From positions 479,200 through 543,199 of the forward strand of contig NZ_QYAC01000002.1 in NCBI RefSeq assembly GCF_016758195.1: a stretch of 64,000 bases of DNA, written 5' to 3'. Each line of letters opens with the position of its first letter. Within the stretch, counting starts at the first letter, position 1. Of the stretch, positions 9,324 through 19,402 are shown piece by piece. The notes under the pieces were generated by a model that was not told where the DNA came from, searched no databases, and saw nothing but the letters and a program-made list of their open reading frames with translations. A program made the translations under genes and the position numbers. This DNA is from Leucobacter chromiireducens subsp. solipictus. Its GTDB lineage: Bacteria; Actinomycetota; Actinomycetes; Actinomycetales; Microbacteriaceae.

Positions 9324-10460
9324 GTGATGACTCCCTTCGGTGGGCTTCCCGGGGCTGTGCTGGTCCCTGAGCTTGGTGTGCCCGCGCACTACGGAGAGCC
9401 GCTCGCGGAGCAGCGCGCTCTCGACGCGGGAGCCGCGATCGTGGATCTTTCCCACCGCGGCGTGGTGATCGTCGAGGGCGAGGACCGGCTGAGCTGGCTG
9501 CACTCGATGACCAGCCAGCGGCTCACGGGTCTCCGCCCGGGAGAGAGCACGGAAACGCTCCTGCTCGACCCGAACGGCCGCATCGAACGCGCGATCCGCC
9601 TCGTGGACGATGGCGAGCGGGCGTGGCTGCTGGTCGACGAAGGCTCCGCTGAACCGCTCGCGGCGTATCTCACCCGCATGCGGTTTGCGCTGCGAGTGGC
9701 GGTCCGTGACGCGTCGGACGAGTACGCGGCGGTGCTCGCGTTCGCCGGGCCGGCGGCCGAACTTCTGCGCGGCGCGGGTCCCGTCGCCGAGTGGCGCGAC
9801 CCGTGGGCGGGCGTGCTGCCCGGGGGGATCCAGTACCAGCGCGGCACCGAGCACGCCGGGGCCGAGTGGTCCGCCTCGCAGTTCGTGTTTCCGCGCACAG
9901 CACTCGAGGGGCTCGCGGAGCGGGTTCGCGCGGGCGAGGTCCGCGCCGCGGGTACGCTCGCACTCGACGCGCTGGAGGTGCGGGCCTGGCGCCCCACCCA
10001 GCACGGCGACGTGGATGATCGTTCGATCCCGCACGAGTTTGACTGGCTCCGCACCTCGGTGCACCTGACGAAGGGCTGCTACCGCGGGCAGGAAACGGTC
10101 GCGAAAGTGCACAACCTGGGACACCCGCCGCGGCGACTCGCACTGCTCCACCTGGATGGCTCGGGCGGCTCGCTGCCCGTGCCCGGCGCGCTCGTGCACC
10201 TCGCCGGCGGCGCGCAGGATCCGGCGGCTCGTCCGGTGGGCCGGGTCACCCGCGCCGCGCTGCACCACGAGTGGGGGGCGATCGCTCTGGTCCTCCTGAA
10301 GCGGTCGGTTCCCGAAGACGCGGAGCTTGAGGTGCGCGGCGGCGAGACGGGCAACGATCCGAACGCGGAGGTCGCCGAGGTCCTCGCCGCAACGCAGGAG
10401 GTCATCGTGCCCGCCGACGCCGGCGCGGCGCGGGATGTCCCGCGACTCAAGCGGCTGTAG
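9324..10460 (+). CDS. ygfZ: YgfZ/GcvT-family folate-binding protein
   Basis: Tetrahydrofolate-binding protein implicated in repair or assembly of certain Fe-S enzymes; the family resembles glycine-cleavage T protein. The 378-residue protein contains the YgfZ signature KGCYRGQE (about residues 251-258) and an N-terminal GcvT-like part with VVIVEGEDRLSWLHSMTSQ. GTG 9324 is followed at once by ATG 9327; either could start, and the region before them has only a weak ribosome binding site. It converges on the alpha/beta hydrolase gene with a 37-bp gap. Confidence 0.9.
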   Translation: MMTPFGGLPGAVLVPELGVPAHYGEPLAEQRALDAGAAIVDLSHRGVVIVEGEDRLSWLHSMTSQRLTGLRPGESTETLLLDPNGRIERAIRLVDDGERAWLLVDEGSAEPLAAYLTRMRFALRVAVRDASDEYAAVLAFAGPAAELLRGAGPVAEWRDPWAGVLPGGIQYQRGTEHAGAEWSASQFVFPRTALEGLAERVRAGEVRAAGTLALDALEVRAWRPTQHGDVDDRSIPHEFDWLRTSVHLTKGCYRGQETVAKVHNLGHPPRRLALLHLDGSGGSLPVPGALVHLAGGAQDPAARPVGRVTRAALHHEWGAIALVLLKRSVPEDAELEVRGGETGNDPNAEVAEVLAATQEVIVPADAGAARDVPRLKRL

Positions 10461-10497
10461 CAGCGTCGGGATGGGTGGGGTCGGCTGCCCAGCTGGG

Positions 10498-11727
10498 TCA
10501 GCGGGCCAACGGGAACTCTGCGGCCGCGAGGCGCGCCCCGATCATCCGCGAGGCGAGGCTCCGTGGGGCCACGAGGTCCTGGGGAAGACGGTCACCGAGA
10601 CTCCCTGCGGCACCGATCCCTGAGGTGACGGCCTGGAGCACGCCCAGCACCAGCTGGGGCGCGAAATCGAGGGCGCTGTGTCCGTGCGTGCGAATCGGGA
10701 TGAGGTGCGCCTCTGGCACGAGCGCGGCAATCCGTGTGCTTTCGCTGCGAGGTGTTCGGATATCGCGGTCGCCCGAGAGCAACACCGTGGGCCAGGTGAA
10801 GCGGTCGATCAGCGCGGACAACGGCACACTCGGCGGCGTGAACGGCGAGAAGTTGGCCGCAGTGTTCGCAAAATGGCCCGACTTGGAGAGCTGCGTGTCG
10901 AAGTCTTCCCAGCCATAGCCGAGCTCGCGGAACGCGATTTCGCCGACCAGGTCGAATTCCATCTGAAACGGCACGACCCGGGAAAGCTCCCCGCGTCCCA
11001 GTGTCGCTGCCCAGCGGGTCAAGTTGCGCCCGCGGTGCCCTTCGAGCAGCGACAGGTACCGCGCGACGGCGGCGGGTCCGACGAACTCATGCAGCAGTTG
11101 CAGCGCAAAGCCCAGGCCGTCTTCATGCCCAGGATCCTGCCCCGCGACATGCTGGACCCGCATGGCGAGCGGTGCCGTCTCGCTCACGGACCCCTCCCAG
11201 TAGTGTTCATGCAGCGCGCGGGAGGCCGGTGCGAGGCTGCGCTCATCGAGCATTGCAGAGTCGAGAACCATCGCTGACACACGGTCGGGGTGACCCGCCC
11301 CAAAGCGCTGTGCCACGTAGCTTCCGTACGACGAGCCCGCAATCACTGCGCGGGCGACCCCCTCCGCGTCGAGCACCGCCGCCGCGTCGTCGACCACCGC
11401 CGCGATTCGTAGTGCTGAGCGGGAAAGATCCGCACCGTCGACGCGGCTCCGCGACAGACCCACGCCACGGTGCTCCACCATGATGAGGTCGAGACCCAGG
11501 CGGCTCGCCCGTCGGCGCAAACCCGCATAGGGCACGACCGATCCGAGTCCGGGGCCGCCGGGAAAGACGAGGACCGGGCTCTGCGACGGAGGTCCGGTGC
11601 GGGTGTAGGCGAGACGGAAGCGACCCCCGTCGGGGAGCGCTCGGTCCACGGTGCGGACACGGTGGGCTCGCCGCAGACGTTCGGCCTGCCGGATCCTGCT
11701 GGCCGGGGCAGGAAGCTCGCTGGGCAT
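10498..11727 (-). CDS. Alpha/beta hydrolase (prolyl aminopeptidase-like)
   Basis: A serine hydrolase of 409 residues. The oxyanion region is PVLVFPGGPGLGS, the nucleophile motif is GSSYG, the acid is likely in LLSGDRDIRTP and the catalytic histidine in RTHGHSALDF. HRGVGLS after strand 3 is typical of the proline-iminopeptidase branch (S33), though the substrate cannot be told from sequence. I chose the ATG at 11727 because an AGGAG lies 6 bases upstream; the open frame reaches further only through unrelated sequence overlapping gpmA. It is divergent from gpmA across 76 bp. Confidence 0.87.
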   Translation of the reverse strand: MPSELPAPASRIRQAERLRRAHRVRTVDRALPDGGRFRLAYTRTGPPSQSPVLVFPGGPGLGSVVPYAGLRRRASRLGLDLIMVEHRGVGLSRSRVDGADLSRSALRIAAVVDDAAAVLDAEGVARAVIAGSSYGSYVAQRFGAGHPDRVSAMVLDSAMLDERSLAPASRALHEHYWEGSVSETAPLAMRVQHVAGQDPGHEDGLGFALQLLHEFVGPAAVARYLSLLEGHRGRNLTRWAATLGRGELSRVVPFQMEFDLVGEIAFRELGYGWEDFDTQLSKSGHFANTAANFSPFTPPSVPLSALIDRFTWPTVLLSGDRDIRTPRSESTRIAALVPEAHLIPIRTHGHSALDFAPQLVLGVLQAVTSGIGAAGSLGDRLPQDLVAPRSLASRMIGARLAAAEFPLAR

Positions 11728-11803
11728 GGTGCTCCTGTGCGAATCGGCCGCGACCTCCCGGGGTGCGCGGGGATGATTCCCCCACGACCGGTAGGCTACC
11801 AGC

Positions 11804-12547
11804 ATGACGAACACGCTGATCTTGCTTCGCCACGGACAGAGCGAGTGGAACCAGAAGAACCTCTTTACCGGGTGGGTGGATGTGCGCCTCACCGAGCAGG
11901 GCCGCGGCGAGGCGGTGCGCGCCGGCGAGCAGCTCGCGGCCGCTGGACTGCAGCCTGACGTGCTCCACACCTCGCTCCTGAGCCGCGCCATCCAGACGGC
12001 GAACCTCGCGCTCGACAGCGCGGACCGCCTCTGGATCCCGGTGACGCGCTCGTGGCGGCTGAACGAGCGCCACTACGGCGCGCTGCAGGGGCTCGACAAG
12101 GCTGAGACGCTCGCGAAGTACGGCGAGGAGCAGTTCATGGAGTGGCGGCGCTCGTTCGATACCCCTCCGCCCGCGCTGGATGACGCGAGCGAGTGGTCGC
12201 AGGCGAACGATCCCCGCTACGACGGTATTGACGGTGAGCGTCCCCAGACCGAGTGCCTGAAGGACGTCATCGACCGCCTGGTGCCCTACTGGGAGCAGTC
12301 GATCCTGCCCGATCTGAACTCGGGGAAGACCGTGCTCGTGACCGCGCACGGAAACTCGCTGCGCGCGCTCGTCAAGCACCTCGACGGCATCTCCGATGCG
12401 GACATCGCCGGGGTGAACATCCCCACGGGCATGCCGCTCGTCTACCAGATCAACGCGGACGGCACCCCGGCGGCGCCGGGCGAGTACCTCGATCCTGAGG
12501 CCGCGGCGACCGCTGCCGCCGCGGTCGCGGCACAGGGCAAGCACTAG
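11804..12547 (+). CDS. gpmA: 2,3-bisphosphoglycerate-dependent phosphoglycerate mutase
   Basis: Interconverts 3- and 2-phosphoglycerate in glycolysis and gluconeogenesis; cytoplasmic. The 247-residue protein has the catalytic [10 protein letters not shown] motif near the N-terminus, the family block [14 protein letters not shown], the [14 protein letters not shown] block and the second histidine in [15 protein letters not shown]. The length is normal for GpmA. A strong hairpin terminator follows 20 bp after the stop. Confidence 0.97.
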   Translation: MTNTLILLRHGQSEWNQKNLFTGWVDVRLTEQGRGEAVRAGEQLAAAGLQPDVLHTSLLSRAIQTANLALDSADRLWIPVTRSWRLNERHYGALQGLDKAETLAKYGEEQFMEWRRSFDTPPPALDDASEWSQANDPRYDGIDGERPQTECLKDVIDRLVPYWEQSILPDLNSGKTVLVTAHGNSLRALVKHLDGISDADIAGVNIPTGMPLVYQINADGTPAAPGEYLDPEAAATAAAAVAAQGKH

Positions 12548-12566
12548 TCCGAGCCGCCTGTGGGTA

Positions 12567-12612
12567 CGCCAGTGGCCTCGCGGTGAACGTCACCACCGCG
12601 AGGCCACTGGCG
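12567..12612 (+). terminator. Rho-independent terminator after gpmA
   Basis: Perfect 19-base arms (12567-12585 and 12594-12612) with an 8-base loop are followed by TTTCTT. It lies 20 bp after the gpmA stop. Confidence 0.88.
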
Positions 12613-12766
12613 TTTCTTGGCTCAGCATCCCCGGGTCGGGGAGAGCATGACTCCTGGATAGCGAACTCCTGGCTCGCGCATGGTGGCGCGGCACAAACAC
12701 TCGAGCGGACCGGAACGCAGCGGTGTGCGTCCGAGTCCGCTCAGGTGGGAGTCGACGGGGACGGGG

Positions 12767-12952
12767 TTAGTCGTCGTCCTTCTCGTCGGTGTTGTACTTC
12801 TCTGCGTACTCGCCCCAGGGGTCTTCGCTCGAGTGCTTCTCGGATTCAGATGCGAGCTCTCGCTCAAGCGCCGAGTAGTTCGTATCGGGGCTGAAATACT
12901 TCAGCTCCCGTGCGACCTTGGTGTGCTTTGCCTTCTGACGGCCGCGCCCCAT
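12767..12952 (-). CDS. DUF3073 family protein
   Basis: A 61-residue protein starting MGRGRQKAKHTKVARELKYF, the hallmark of DUF3073, a small family spread across Actinobacteria with no known function. A basic N-terminal half is followed by an acidic C-terminus (DEKDDD). I chose the ATG at 12952 because homologues start with MGRGRQK; ten more codons upstream are open but do not fit. It stands alone, with a terminator 155 bp beyond its end and a divergent membrane protein 128 bp upstream. Confidence 0.92.
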   Translation of the reverse strand: MGRGRQKAKHTKVARELKYFSPDTNYSALERELASESEKHSSEDPWGEYAEKYNTDEKDDD

Positions 12953-13079
12953 GCGTGACCCCCTTACACAGTCGGGCCTCACGCAATATGCGCCGCGAGG
13001 CAGGTACCAATTTATAGACGTATGGTGCAGATTCTAGCATGACCGGCATCAGCGCTTGTCGCCCCGTTACGATGTGTGT

Positions 13080-13718
13080 ATGACTCGCACCGCCCGACGC
13101 CCGCTCCGGATCGTCCTTTTTGTGCTGCTCGGGATCGCGGTGCTCGTCTTGGCTGGCGTCCTCGTGGTGTTGCTCCCGATCCTGACGCACCAGAGTGCTG
13201 GCGGCTCCGGACAGGAGATCCCGACGGGCTATGTTGCGGCAGTGAGCGCTACCGGTGAGGACGGGAGAACGCGGACTCTGAGCGTGGAAACCCCTGATGG
13301 CAAGCCTGCTGAGCTCGATTCGCTGCGTCCCGGAGACACGCTGGTCGTGACCGGCGACGGCTTTGATGCGGGAATCGGCATATATCTTGCCATCTGCGGA
13401 ATTCCGGCCTCCGCAGACGAGAAGCCAGGCCCGTGCCTCGGCGGTGTGCCCGAGGGGGCTGAGGCCGGCGATGCCGGCGCACAGGCGGGACTCTCGAGCG
13501 CGTGGATCACGGACGCGTGGGCGTGGCGCGCGTTCGCCACCCAGGGCTACGCCGATGCCGATCGGGGTACCTTTACCGCCACGCTCACCGTGCCGGATCC
13601 GGTCGTTGACGGCTTCGACTGCCGTGACCAGCGGTGCGCCATCGCAACGCGCGCCGACCACACGGCGGCCAAAGATCGCGTCCAGGACATGCTGCTGCCC
13701 GTCGCGTTCGGCGACTAA
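13080..13718 (+). CDS. Membrane-anchored extracytoplasmic protein, possibly neocarzinostatin-like fold
   Basis: A 212-residue protein with a basic N-terminus, one uncleaved-looking membrane helix (about residues 9-35) and an extracytoplasmic domain. The domain has a beta-rich pattern (PGDTLVVTGDGFDAG) and four cysteines, two in the ICG/GPC part and two in FDCRDQRC. It ends with an ATRADHTAAKDRVQD block. Cysteine placement and the opening strand recall neocarzinostatin-like Ig folds; this is a weak structural guess. I chose the ATG at 13080 over upstream codons because it gives a compact signal-anchor start. It ends 15 bp from the convergent DUF445 gene. Confidence 0.65.
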   Translation: MTRTARRPLRIVLFVLLGIAVLVLAGVLVVLLPILTHQSAGGSGQEIPTGYVAAVSATGEDGRTRTLSVETPDGKPAELDSLRPGDTLVVTGDGFDAGIGIYLAICGIPASADEKPGPCLGGVPEGAEAGDAGAQAGLSSAWITDAWAWRAFATQGYADADRGTFTATLTVPDPVVDGFDCRDQRCAIATRADHTAAKDRVQDMLLPVAFGD

Positions 13719-13733
13719 GCGGAACGCGCGCAG

Positions 13734-15029
13734 CTACCCCACGAGCGGGGCGATCACGAGCGTGGCGATACTGAAGATCGCCAGGCCCGCCAGAGATCCC
13801 ACCACGGTGCCGTTGATCCGGATGAACTGCAGGTCCTTGCCGACCTGGAGCTCGATCTTCTCGGCCGCCTCGCGGGCGTCCCAGCGCTGCACGGTCTCGC
13901 TGATGACCCCCGCGAGATCGTGGCGGTAGCGGTGCACCAGGTGCTCCACGACCCCCATCACCCACACGTCGATCTTGTACTGCAGCGTCGAATCGCTCAC
14001 GAGCTTGCAGCCGAAGTCCTGGGCGGCGCTCACGATTCGCACCCGCAGGTCGCTCGCGGGATCCTCGAGCATCGCGACGAGCGCCGCGCGCGCCGTTTCC
14101 CACGTGCTTGCCGCGAGCGCCCGGATGCGTGGGCTATCGAACACCTCGTGCTTGAAGCTCTCGAGCTGCTCCTGCAGGCGCTCCTGCTCCTGGAGATCCC
14201 GGGCGAGGTCTCCGAGGAACTTGCCGACCGCGAGCCGGAAGGGGTGCTGGTGATCCGCGGCCACGGTCTGCACAAACCGTACGGCCTCGGCGTGCAGCCT
14301 GGTGTCGACGAAGCGGTCCACGATGCTGGGCACCCAGGACGGCAGCCGCGAGGACACGACCCGGTCGAACGCCTCCGGGTGCTGCACGAGCCAGTCCTCG
14401 AGGCGATCCGCCGCGATGTCGAGCAGCGCCTCGTGATGGCCGCCCTCCAGGAACGACTCGGCTGCGCGCCCGAGCAGCGGACCCCACTCGGGTTCAACGA
14501 CATGCCGTCGCACCAGCACCTCAATGAGTTCCTGAACGTCGCCGTCGTCGAGGACCGTCAGCGCGCCGAGCCCGGCGCTCGCGACCATCTCTCCGACGCG
14601 CTCCGCGTTCGGCCGCTGCGAGAGCCAGTCGCCGGCCATCCGGGCCCCGCTGACCTGGGAGAGCTTCTCGTGCACCACATCGTCGGCGAGGAAGTTCTCC
14701 TCGACGAAGGCCCCCAAGCCCTCGCCGATCTCGTCCTTCTTGTTGGAGATGAGGTTGGTGTGCGGGATCTTGATGCCCAGCGGATGCCGGAACAGCGCCG
14801 TCACCGCAAACCAGTCCGCGAGCGCGCCCACCATGCCGCCCTCGCTCGCGGCGCGCACATAGCCGAGCCAGGGGTACCGATCCTGCAGCACGAACGACAC
14901 GACGAAGATGACGGCCATCCCGATCAGGAGCCCGACGGCGATGCCCTGCATCCGTCTGAGGTCGCGAAGCCGCGCGAAGTCTGCGGGGGTGACCGCACCC
15001 AGTGTGCGGGCATTTCGTGAGGACGCCAT
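13734..15029 (-). CDS. DUF445 domain membrane protein (YjiN-like)
   Basis: A 431-residue protein of the DUF445 family. One membrane helix near the N-terminus (about residues 30-50) is followed by the family signature GALADWFAVTALFRHPLG. A long, mostly helical middle region and a second membrane helix at the very C-terminus complete it. The hydrophobic ends with a helical body suggest an envelope-associated protein; the biochemical function of DUF445 is unknown. ATG 15029 is taken as the start, but GTG 15050 in the same frame is possible. It is divergent from the RND permease. Confidence 0.87.
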   Translation of the reverse strand: MASSRNARTLGAVTPADFARLRDLRRMQGIAVGLLIGMAVIFVVSFVLQDRYPWLGYVRAASEGGMVGALADWFAVTALFRHPLGIKIPHTNLISNKKDEIGEGLGAFVEENFLADDVVHEKLSQVSGARMAGDWLSQRPNAERVGEMVASAGLGALTVLDDGDVQELIEVLVRRHVVEPEWGPLLGRAAESFLEGGHHEALLDIAADRLEDWLVQHPEAFDRVVSSRLPSWVPSIVDRFVDTRLHAEAVRFVQTVAADHQHPFRLAVGKFLGDLARDLQEQERLQEQLESFKHEVFDSPRIRALAASTWETARAALVAMLEDPASDLRVRIVSAAQDFGCKLVSDSTLQYKIDVWVMGVVEHLVHRYRHDLAGVISETVQRWDAREAAEKIELQVGKDLQFIRINGTVVGSLAGLAIFSIATLVIAPLVG

Positions 15030-15122
15030 GACGCCATTATCGCTGGTCACGGATGCCTACACTGACGAGTTTGACGAATCGAATGCGTGGTTTGCCGCGG
15101 CAACGTGGGAGAATCAGGACTT

Positions 15123-18100
15123 ATGCACCATCTCACGGCGCTGAGCCTGAAAAATCGTGCCCTGATTGCGCTCGTGACGATCGTCGCGGCGGTCTTCGGC
15201 CTGCTGGGCGTGGGATCGCTCAAGCAGGAACTGATGCCGTCCGTGCAGTTCCCCGCGATCGCGGTGGTGACGAGCTACCCGGGCGCCTCACCCGAGGTCG
15301 TCAACAAGGAAGTGTCGACACCCATCGAGACGGCGCTGCGCGGGGTGCCACAGCTCGAATCCTCGAACGCGACCTCCAGCACGGGTGCGTCGATGGTGCT
15401 CGCACAGTTCACCTACGGGGTGGATATCGCGGCGACGGAGCAGAAAGTGGAGCGCGCGGTCAGCCGGATCTCGCAGCTGCTCCCCGCGGCGGCCGACACC
15501 CAGGTGATGTCGGGCAGCATTGACGATTTCCCGGTGATCCAGATCGCGGTCACCCCCGCGGATGGGCAGACGCCCGAGGAAGCCGCGGCGATCGTCGAGC
15601 GGATCGCGATCGCGGACCTCAGCGACCTCGACGGCGTGCGCGACGCGCAGCTTTCGGGTGCGCGGCCGGACCGGATCACGATCGTCCCGAACTTCGAGGC
15701 GCTCGGTGCGCAGGGAATCGGCGTCCAAGCCATCACCGACACGCTGCAGCAGAGCGGTGTGCTCGTCGCCGCGGGATCCATCACCGAGGGCGAGCAGACC
15801 CTGTCCGTGCAGGCGGGCAGCACGGTCGCCTCCGCCGAAGACATCGCGGCGCTCCCGCTCCCGGTCAGTGCCGAGCAGATGATGGCCCAGCAGGAGGAGC
15901 TTGCCCGGCAGCAGGTCCCGACCCGTCCGGGGGCGCAGCCCGAGGCCGAGCCCGCACCCGCGCTCACCCCGATCACCATCGGGAGCGTGGCCGAGGTGCG
16001 GCTCGAACCGGGCCCGGTGGAGAGCATCTCGCGGGTGGACGGTGCCCCCGCACTCACGATCGCGGTCACGAAGACCTCCGCGGCGAACACCGTTGAGGTG
16101 TCGCACGCGGTGCAGGACCAGCTCGCGGAACTCGAGGATCAGCTCGGCGGGATCACGCTGAACGTGGTGTTCGACCAGGCCCCCTATGTCGAGGACTCGA
16201 TCGAGACCCTCACCACCGAGGGGCTGCTCGGGTTGCTCTTCGCGGTGCTCGTGATCCTCGTGTTCCTGATGTCGGTGCGCGCCACCCTCGTCACGGCGAT
16301 CTCGATCCCCACGTCCGTGCTCCTGACCTTCATCGGCCTGAATTTCGCGGACTACACGCTGAACATGCTGACGCTCGGCGCGCTCACCATCTCGATCGGC
16401 CGTGTCGTCGACGACTCGATCGTGGTCGTCGAGAACATCAAGCGGCACCTGGTCTCCGACACCGACCGCGCAGCCACGATCACGATGGCGGTGCGCGAGG
16501 TCGCGGGGGCGATCACGGCCTCCACGATCACGACCGTCGCGGTGTTCCTGCCGATGGCGTTCGTCGCGGGCATGGTCGGCGAACTGTTCCGGCCGTTCGC
16601 CTTCACCGTCACGATCGCGCTCGTCGCCTCGCTCCTGGTGTCCCTCACGATCGTCCCGGTGCTCGCGTACTGGTTCCTGAAGCCGGGGCACGCGCGCCGA
16701 CGGGAGACCGCGGTCGCCGAGGCAGATCCCGCGCAGACGCGTCTGCAGCGCTGGTACCACCCGGTGATCGATTGGACGTTGCGCCGCCCCGCGGTGACGC
16801 TCATGATCGCCGCGCTCGTGTTCGGCGGGACGATCGCCGCGAGTCCGCTGATGAAGACGAACTTCATGGGCGCGGACGAGCAGAACTCCGTCGGCCTCGT
16901 GCAGACCCTCGCGCCGGGCACCAGCCTCGACGCCCAGCTCGCGCAGGCCGAACGCGTTGAGCAGGTGCTCGCCGAGCTGCCCGAGGTCGAGACCGTACAG
17001 GTCACCATTGGCAGCTCGGGCGGCGGCATGGCCGCGATCTTCGGCGGCGGCGGCGACGGTGCCGTGAACTACTCGCTCACGACCGATCCGAACGCGAACC
17101 AGGAGGAGGCGCAGGACGCGATCCGCGCCGCCGTGAACGGCCTCGGCGATGCCGGCGAGTTCTCCCTCGGCCAATCGGGCGGTGGCGTCACCATGTCGAG
17201 CGCCATTGAGGTGGTCGTGAGCGCGCCGGATCAGGACACCCTCGCGACCGCGAGCGATGCGGTTCTCGCTGAGCTCCGCGATCAGGACGGGCTGAAACAG
17301 GTCGAGAGCGACCTGGCGCTGTCCCGCCCGTACCTCGCCATCACCGTCGACCGGGCCGCCGCCGCCGCGGCCGGGCTCACCGAGGCGGGGGTCGCCGGTC
17401 AGGTGGCGCAGCAGATGCAGCCGAACCAGATCGGCCAGATCACCCTGAACTCGACCACCACCTCCGTGTACCTTGCGGACACCGTGGCCCCGACGGACCA
17501 GGCCGGCGTGGCCGCGCTGCCGATCCAGACCGCCGTCGGACCGCAGGCGCTCAGCGCGCTCGCCACCGTCGCCGTCGCTGACGGCCCGGTGACGATCCGG
17601 ACCGAGGACACCGCGCGCGTCGTGACGATCTCGGCGCTGCCGCAGGGCGACGACTTGACCGCGGCGAGTGCGGCCGTGAACCGTGCGCTTGACGCGGTGG
17701 ACCTCCCCGCGGGGGCGAAGGCGACCATCGGCGGCGTGATGTCGCAGCAGGCCGAGGCCTTCGAACAGCTCGGTATCGCGCTGCTCGCCGCCATCCTGAT
17801 CGTGTACGTCGTCATGGTGGCAACGTTCCGCAGCCTCCTGCAGCCGCTGCTGCTGCTCATCTCGGTGCCGTTCGCGGCGACGGGGGCGATCCTGCTCCTC
17901 ATCGTGACCGGCATCCCGCTCGGCGTTGCCTCCCTCATCGGCGTGCTCATGCTGATCGGGATCGTGGTGACGAACGCCATCGTGCTCATCGACCTCGTGA
18001 ACCAGTACCGCGACCGCGGGGAACCGCTGAAGGAAGCGGTGACGCACGGCTCCCTGCAGCGTCTGCGTCCGATCGTGATGACCGCGCTCGCGACCATCCT

Positions 18101-19400
18101 GGCGCTCACCCCGATGGCGCTGGGTATTACGGGCAAGGGCGGCTTCATCTCCCAGCCGCTCGCCGTCGTCGTGATCGGTGGCCTGCTGTCCTCGACCGTG
18201 CTCACCCTCGTCGTGTTGCCGACGCTGTACTACGCGGTCGAGCGCCGACGGGAGGGCCGCGGTGGCCCGCGGGATCCGGGGGCCGATCCCGAGCCGAAGC
18301 GTCCACGCGGGCCGCTCCGCCGGCGCGGTGCGGCGCAGGCCGCTGGCACCGCCGGGGCGACCGGCCCGGACGGCCTCGTGCTCGCGGGCAGCGGTCTCGC
18401 CGGGGCGGCGGCACTCGCCGCTGTCGACCACGCGGGTGTCTCGGATGTCGCGGGTGCTGCGGGTGCCGCAGGTGCTGCGGGTGCCACTGGCGTCTCGGAT
18501 GTTTCGGGTGTTTCGGGTGCCGGTCACCTCGATGCTGAGAGCGCCGGTGATGTGACGCCGGTGCCTGTCGCCGAGCCCGGGACCGGGCCGGTGGCCGAGA
18601 CGGAGCCGGTGACCGAGGGCGGGGGAGACACCGAACTGGCGGCGGCTGAGCCCGGGACCGAGACGGTCCCAGTGCCGGCCCCCGTGGCCGCGCCCGTGGC
18701 CGCGCCCGTGGCCGCGCCCGTGTCTGCACCCGTGCCTGAGCCAGTGTCTGCACCCGTGCCGATCGTCCTGCCCGAGCCGCGAACGGTGCCGGCCGAGCCC
18801 CAGCCTGACGCACCCCAGGCTGACGTGCGCGAGCCCGAGGTAGCCGATCCGGCACCGCTATCGGTGCCGGACGCCCCGGCCCCCGAGATGGGACCGAACA
18901 CGCAGCAGATGTCGCTCGATCTTGAAGATCTGGGCTTCGTCGGGGCCGACAATCCCATTGACGCCCGGCTGGGTGGCAGTGCCGCGACCGAGACCGAGAC
19001 CGAGCCGAGCGTCCCGTCAGCGCCCGAGCCGGAGGCCACCACCGCTCCACGTGAGGAGGAAGCCGCTACGATGGAGGCTGATCCCACGGCGTTCACCCCT
19101 GAGGTATTCGACTTCGCGGTCGACGAGCCGCGTGGGGAACCCGCGGCGAATCCCGCTGCAGATCCCATCGATGCGCGGCCCGATGTCCCGGATGCCACGG
19201 ATGTCCCGGAAGTCGCGGAAGCTCCCGCGCCGCCGGTCACCGGGGAGCTGAATTGGGAACAGCTGCTGTGGCAGGCAACACAAGAGATTGACGAGGAAGT
19301 CGCGGCAGGCGCCTCGAACTCCGAGGGAAGCTCGGCCGCGGAGCCCTCGAAGAATGAGGGCGGCGCGCACGGCGTCGCTCCGGATGACACTGAACGGTAG
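15123..19400 (+). CDS. RND-family efflux permease (AcrB/SwrC-like) with long acidic-proline C-terminal tail
   Basis: Proton-driven membrane exporter of 1,425 residues. The first about 1,040 form a full RND permease: a membrane helix near residues 11-30, a large outer loop, a helix bundle with the paired aspartates in SIGRVVDDSIVVVENI, a second outer loop, and a final bundle ending TLYYAVERRR. With no outer membrane it should work like Bacillus SwrC, without an AcrA/TolC-type partner; none is encoded nearby. The remaining about 385 residues are Ala/Pro/Val/Glu-rich, with a PVAA repeat, and are predicted cytoplasmic and disordered. The ATG has a GGGAG about 14 bases upstream. The DEAD helicase starts 2 bp after the stop. 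Confidence 0.88.
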   Translation: MHHLTALSLKNRALIALVTIVAAVFGLLGVGSLKQELMPSVQFPAIAVVTSYPGASPEVVNKEVSTPIETALRGVPQLESSNATSSTGASMVLAQFTYGVDIAATEQKVERAVSRISQLLPAAADTQVMSGSIDDFPVIQIAVTPADGQTPEEAAAIVERIAIADLSDLDGVRDAQLSGARPDRITIVPNFEALGAQGIGVQAITDTLQQSGVLVAAGSITEGEQTLSVQAGSTVASAEDIAALPLPVSAEQMMAQQEELARQQVPTRPGAQPEAEPAPALTPITIGSVAEVRLEPGPVESISRVDGAPALTIAVTKTSAANTVEVSHAVQDQLAELEDQLGGITLNVVFDQAPYVEDSIETLTTEGLLGLLFAVLVILVFLMSVRATLVTAISIPTSVLLTFIGLNFADYTLNMLTLGALTISIGRVVDDSIVVVENIKRHLVSDTDRAATITMAVREVAGAITASTITTVAVFLPMAFVAGMVGELFRPFAFTVTIALVASLLVSLTIVPVLAYWFLKPGHARRRETAVAEADPAQTRLQRWYHPVIDWTLRRPAVTLMIAALVFGGTIAASPLMKTNFMGADEQNSVGLVQTLAPGTSLDAQLAQAERVEQVLAELPEVETVQVTIGSSGGGMAAIFGGGGDGAVNYSLTTDPNANQEEAQDAIRAAVNGLGDAGEFSLGQSGGGVTMSSAIEVVVSAPDQDTLATASDAVLAELRDQDGLKQVESDLALSRPYLAITVDRAAAAAAGLTEAGVAGQVAQQMQPNQIGQITLNSTTTSVYLADTVAPTDQAGVAALPIQTAVGPQALSALATVAVADGPVTIRTEDTARVVTISALPQGDDLTAASAAVNRALDAVDLPAGAKATIGGVMSQQAEAFEQLGIALLAAILIVYVVMVATFRSLLQPLLLLISVPFAATGAILLLIVTGIPLGVASLIGVLMLIGIVVTNAIVLIDLVNQYRDRGEPLKEAVTHGSLQRLRPIVMTALATILALTPMALGITGKGGFISQPLAVVVIGGLLSSTVLTLVVLPTLYYAVERRREGRGGPRDPGADPEPKRPRGPLRRRGAAQAAGTAGATGPDGLVLAGSGLAGAAALAAVDHAGVSDVAGAAGAAGAAGATGVSDVSGVSGAGHLDAESAGDVTPVPVAEPGTGPVAETEPVTEGGGDTELAAAEPGTETVPVPAPVAAPVAAPVAAPVSAPVPEPVSAPVPIVLPEPRTVPAEPQPDAPQADVREPEVADPAPLSVPDAPAPEMGPNTQQMSLDLEDLGFVGADNPIDARLGGSAATETETEPSVPSAPEPEATTAPREEEAATMEADPTAFTPEVFDFAVDEPRGEPAANPAADPIDARPDVPDATDVPEVAEAPAPPVTGELNWEQLLWQATQEIDEEVAAGASNSEGSSAAEPSKNEGGAHGVAPDDTER

Positions 19401-19402
19401 AC

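Noticed and set aside
15288..18527. A 1,079-codon open frame on the minus strand opposite the RND permease
   Set aside because: It is antisense to a well-supported RND gene; its translation is His/Arg/Asp-rich low-complexity sequence typical of GC-rich antisense frames.
18241..19400. RND tail as a separate gene
   Set aside because: The frame is continuous with the permease, with no stop and no internal start with a good ribosome binding site before the tail.
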